A DNA stretch of 64,000 nt, from the NCBI GenBank assembly GCA_005697215.1, contig CP040003.1, positions 744,001-808,000 on the forward strand, read 5' to 3'. Below, one piece after another: positions 61,883-64,000 of this stretch. Positions within the stretch are counted from its first letter, which is position 1. Every line of letters begins with the position of its first letter. Both the position numbers and the translations under genes were made by a program. The notes beneath the pieces are model-generated. The model was not told where the DNA came from, ran no database searches, and was given only the letters and a program-made list of their open reading frames with translations. The DNA comes from Candidatus Saccharibacteria bacterium oral taxon 488 (GTDB taxonomy: Bacteria; Patescibacteriota; Saccharimonadia; Saccharimonadales; Saccharimonadaceae).

Positions 61883-64000
61883 TTATAATAGTTCACGCGC
61901 TAGGTTAATATACATCAAAGAGATGCCTTCTTCGCGCATGATTTTTAAGAAAGAAGCCTTATCGGTACACATAGGACTTTCTTGATTAATTGAGATAAGC
62001 ACTCTTAGATTATCATTTTCGTGAATTATTTTTGCTAAACTAAAGTCAACTCCCGCTCTAATAAGAGCAATTTTAAAGTCGTTATCAGTACCATACTTTA
62101 TACGTTTATAAAACGACTCCTTGACTACGCCAAAATCATTCAATATCTCAAGAAATGGAATAATATAATGGTCAACATTATCAAGATTCTCCTTAGCTAA
62201 AGCAGCCGCATAACTTGGCATCAAATTTTGAGTCTGCTGCTGAAATATATGATATTTATTCCACGATCCAGTCTTGCCATCGATACCACAACTTCCTATA
62301 TCGCCAACATATACTGGATTTCCGATTTTACCGCGCCACATAGAAACAGACCTTGCAATCAACGTAGAAAAGCTGGCTTCATTATTAGCTTTTTCGTCAA
62401 TAATTCTTATATAAATATCCCTTATAGATGGCTCTGTGTATAGTAAATATATCCAATTCCCATACTTATGCTTATCGATCCTGAGACCTGTCTGATATGT
62501 CACCTCAAGAAAAACACTAATAATCGTATTTAATAACTTATTACCATCATCAATTATTTGAGTGTTCAAGAAATGCTCCATCTTTTTAGAGATGATTTGT
62601 TCATATTTCACAATATCAAATATTTTCACGTTATGGGCATAACACTTAGCACCTAGCTCAGTCTGCGCCAATAATGGCTTTGAGTTGTTAATTTGCGAAT
62701 ACATGGCTTCTCTTGTTTTATCTATATTTGCAAGTATGTTAACTTCATCGGCAATTCTATATTCCTTATCGCTTCCTTTATAAGAAGCAAGGAGCGGGTT
62801 ATTGATACTGTCCTCAACTACAACCCCCTCCTTGGCATGCTCCGATAAGAATTTACTAGCATTTGCCCCCTTCTTCATATAATCATCATTTTTAATTATA
62901 TATATTTCTGGTGTTAATAGTTCCATTCTTGGGTTTGTAAAATCAAAGATTACGTTATAACGGCCCACCCTGCCCACTAAATTTCTGAAATCAGGAACGT
63001 CCAAGCATTTAGCCCCCTTGGAATAGCTCATTAAGAATAATTTACTTGCAGGGATATTCACACCTTCGAGTAATGTGCTCGTAGTGACAATAAATCTAAT
63101 CTCAGGAATATTACGATACAAAAACTCTACATATTCCTTAATAGTGTCCGGTATCTTACCGTGACTGATAACTATGCCGCGTTTAACGAGCTTTATTAGA
63201 TTATAGAAAGGATGAACATAGCTTGATAGGACATTACATGCATCATCAATTATAACCTGGCTTTCAGGGCTGTATTTAATTTCTGGCGTCCTAGCAGCTA
63301 GCGCATCGGCAAGCTTTTCAACTCCGCTTGGCTTATTAACATAAATAATATTTTTATCCCCACCTCTACTAAATAATATTTGGTAATAGTCTGTAGACGA
63401 TTCAGTTATTTCGTAAAATTTTGCCGTAAACTGATCAAACAGCTCTAAACATTGACTATTATTATCCCAAAGAAAATAACGTGGTATTTTCATATACTCA
63501 GTAATTTCCCTTGACTGTATCTTTTTTGAATTATGTTTATCATTTATAGGACGTAGACTTGACCTTGGATCTACAATGAAAGGAGAGTAGTAATCGATGG
63601 CCACACTTGATTTTCTATTACTAGCGATTATGATCGCCCTCGAGAGAGTTAAGAATCTATCCTCATCTTTAAATAAATTATGAGATTCATCAATAAATAG
63701 ATAATCTATTATTAGCTCATTATGTTTCGCCAATAATGCCATTAGTCGCTCCTGTGTTAGCACAGCAATAAATTGGCTGTGCTTGTATTTTTCAACATAC
63801 ATGTCAGGATGAGTTATAACATCAGTTCGACTTCCTTTTTTGTTCAAAACCATTGATACAGTTTGATTTATCAATGATTTAGTGGGCACAACTATACAAA
63901 CAGACAAACCATTATTGAACTTTTCAATAGCTTTAGACACCATCAAATGAGACTTACCATAAGAGGTTGGCGCAACGATAGCAAGATTAGAAACATTTCT
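61883..64000 (-). CDS. DEAD/DEAH-type (Ski2-like) helicase, cut by window edge
   Basis: At least 705 residues; the start lies beyond 64000. Walker A 'APTSYGKSHLM' (63937-63969 region), 'VPTKSLINQT' (motif Ia), DESH box in 'YLFIDESHNLF', 'FIVTTSTLLEGVNIPASKLFLMS' (motif V) and 'FRNLVGRVGRY' (motif VI) make an SF2 helicase close to the Ski2-like group. The C-terminal 350 residues (helical) are unnamed. Strongly AT-rich with poor codon match to its neighbours, hence likely acquired. Such helicases occur in defence systems (for example the HamB subunit of Hachiman); the partner gene would be off the window. Confidence 0.85.
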   Translation of the reverse strand, partial: RNVSNLAIVAPTSYGKSHLMVSKAIEKFNNGLSVCIVVPTKSLINQTVSMVLNKKGSRTDVITHPDMYVEKYKHSQFIAVLTQERLMALLAKHNELIIDYLFIDESHNLFKDEDRFLTLSRAIIIASNRKSSVAIDYYSPFIVDPRSSLRPINDKHNSKKIQSREITEYMKIPRYFLWDNNSQCLELFDQFTAKFYEITESSTDYYQILFSRGGDKNIIYVNKPSGVEKLADALAARTPEIKYSPESQVIIDDACNVLSSYVHPFYNLIKLVKRGIVISHGKIPDTIKEYVEFLYRNIPEIRFIVTTSTLLEGVNIPASKLFLMSYSKGAKCLDVPDFRNLVGRVGRYNVIFDFTNPRMELLTPEIYIIKNDDYMKKGANASKFLSEHAKEGVVVEDSINNPLLASYKGSDKEYRIADEVNILANIDKTREAMYSQINNSKPLLAQTELGAKCYAHNVKIFDIVKYEQIISKKMEHFLNTQIIDDGNKLLNTIISVFLEVTYQTGLRIDKHKYGNWIYLLYTEPSIRDIYIRIIDEKANNEASFSTLIARSVSMWRGKIGNPVYVGDIGSCGIDGKTGSWNKYHIFQQQTQNLMPSYAAALAKENLDNVDHYIIPFLEILNDFGVVKESFYKRIKYGTDNDFKIALIRAGVDFSLAKIIHENDNLRVLISINQESPMCTDKASFLKIMREEGISLMYINLARELL

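Overview
The window looks like a chromosomal segment of a Saccharibacteria (TM7)-type member of the Candidate Phyla Radiation. Supporting signs: small, tightly packed genes of moderate GC; a class I lysyl-tRNA synthetase; a complete arginine deiminase operon (known from host-associated TM7); an envelope/division set (MurJ, MurC, FtsB-like, FtsH); several cyanophycin-synthetase-like and Mur-ligase-like proteins; and almost no amino-acid or nucleotide biosynthesis. UGA is used as a normal stop, so this is not the Gracilibacteria/SR1 code. Many genes have a -10 box (TATAAT-like) ending only 6-8 nt before the ATG, so leaderless transcripts seem common; Shine-Dalgarno sites are found mainly inside operons.

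Layout. 1-4.1 kb: tRNA-Lys and a minus-strand operon of a Mur-ligase-like protein, a retropepsin-like protease, a RimK-type ATP-grasp ligase, a DUF192 protein and a membrane protein. 4.2-12.4 kb: the heat-shock block (dnaJ; gmk, LssY_C protein, hrcA, a 49-residue membrane protein, grpE, dnaK) wired by four CIRCE operators that sit on the promoters. 12.5-14.7 kb: a proline-rich protein, a deoxyribonucleotidase, and a structured RNA with a terminator just ahead of an FxLYD-type surface protein. 14.7-23.8 kb: lepA is split into two halves about 7 kb apart on the same strand; the gap holds a broken nitroreductase, a 926-residue repeat/kinase-like protein, MazG, a GIY-YIG protein, a YdcF protein and a membrane protein, plus three decayed scraps of lepA itself. 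This is the most unusual part of the window.

23.8-32.6 kb: murJ, ftsH, tilS, an SGNH hydrolase, tRNA-Met and an operon of a membrane protein, an ATP-cone protein, a Cys-less flavin oxidoreductase and CutA. 32.6-36.5 kb: initiator tRNA, an FtsB-like protein, a remnant of an actinobacterial-looking serine recombinase beside a tRNA(CAU), and small hypothetical genes. 36.5-43.8 kb: murC, recX, an alpha/beta hydrolase, NUDIX, recA, a pilin, a bPH2 protein, a CBS/CNNM protein and a DsbA-like protein. 43.8-53.9 kb: a short transcript with a 31-codon ORF, two CorA proteins, a DHA2 drug exporter, MazG, class I LysRS, an ABC-2 exporter and a CHAP hydrolase. 53.9-58.7 kb: arcA-arcB-yfcC-arcC, which converts arginine to ornithine, ammonia, CO2 and ATP. 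58.8-64 kb: a VanZ-RDD membrane protein, a TylF-like methyltransferase, two small enzymes and an AT-rich Ski2-like helicase that runs off the right edge and may belong to a defence island.
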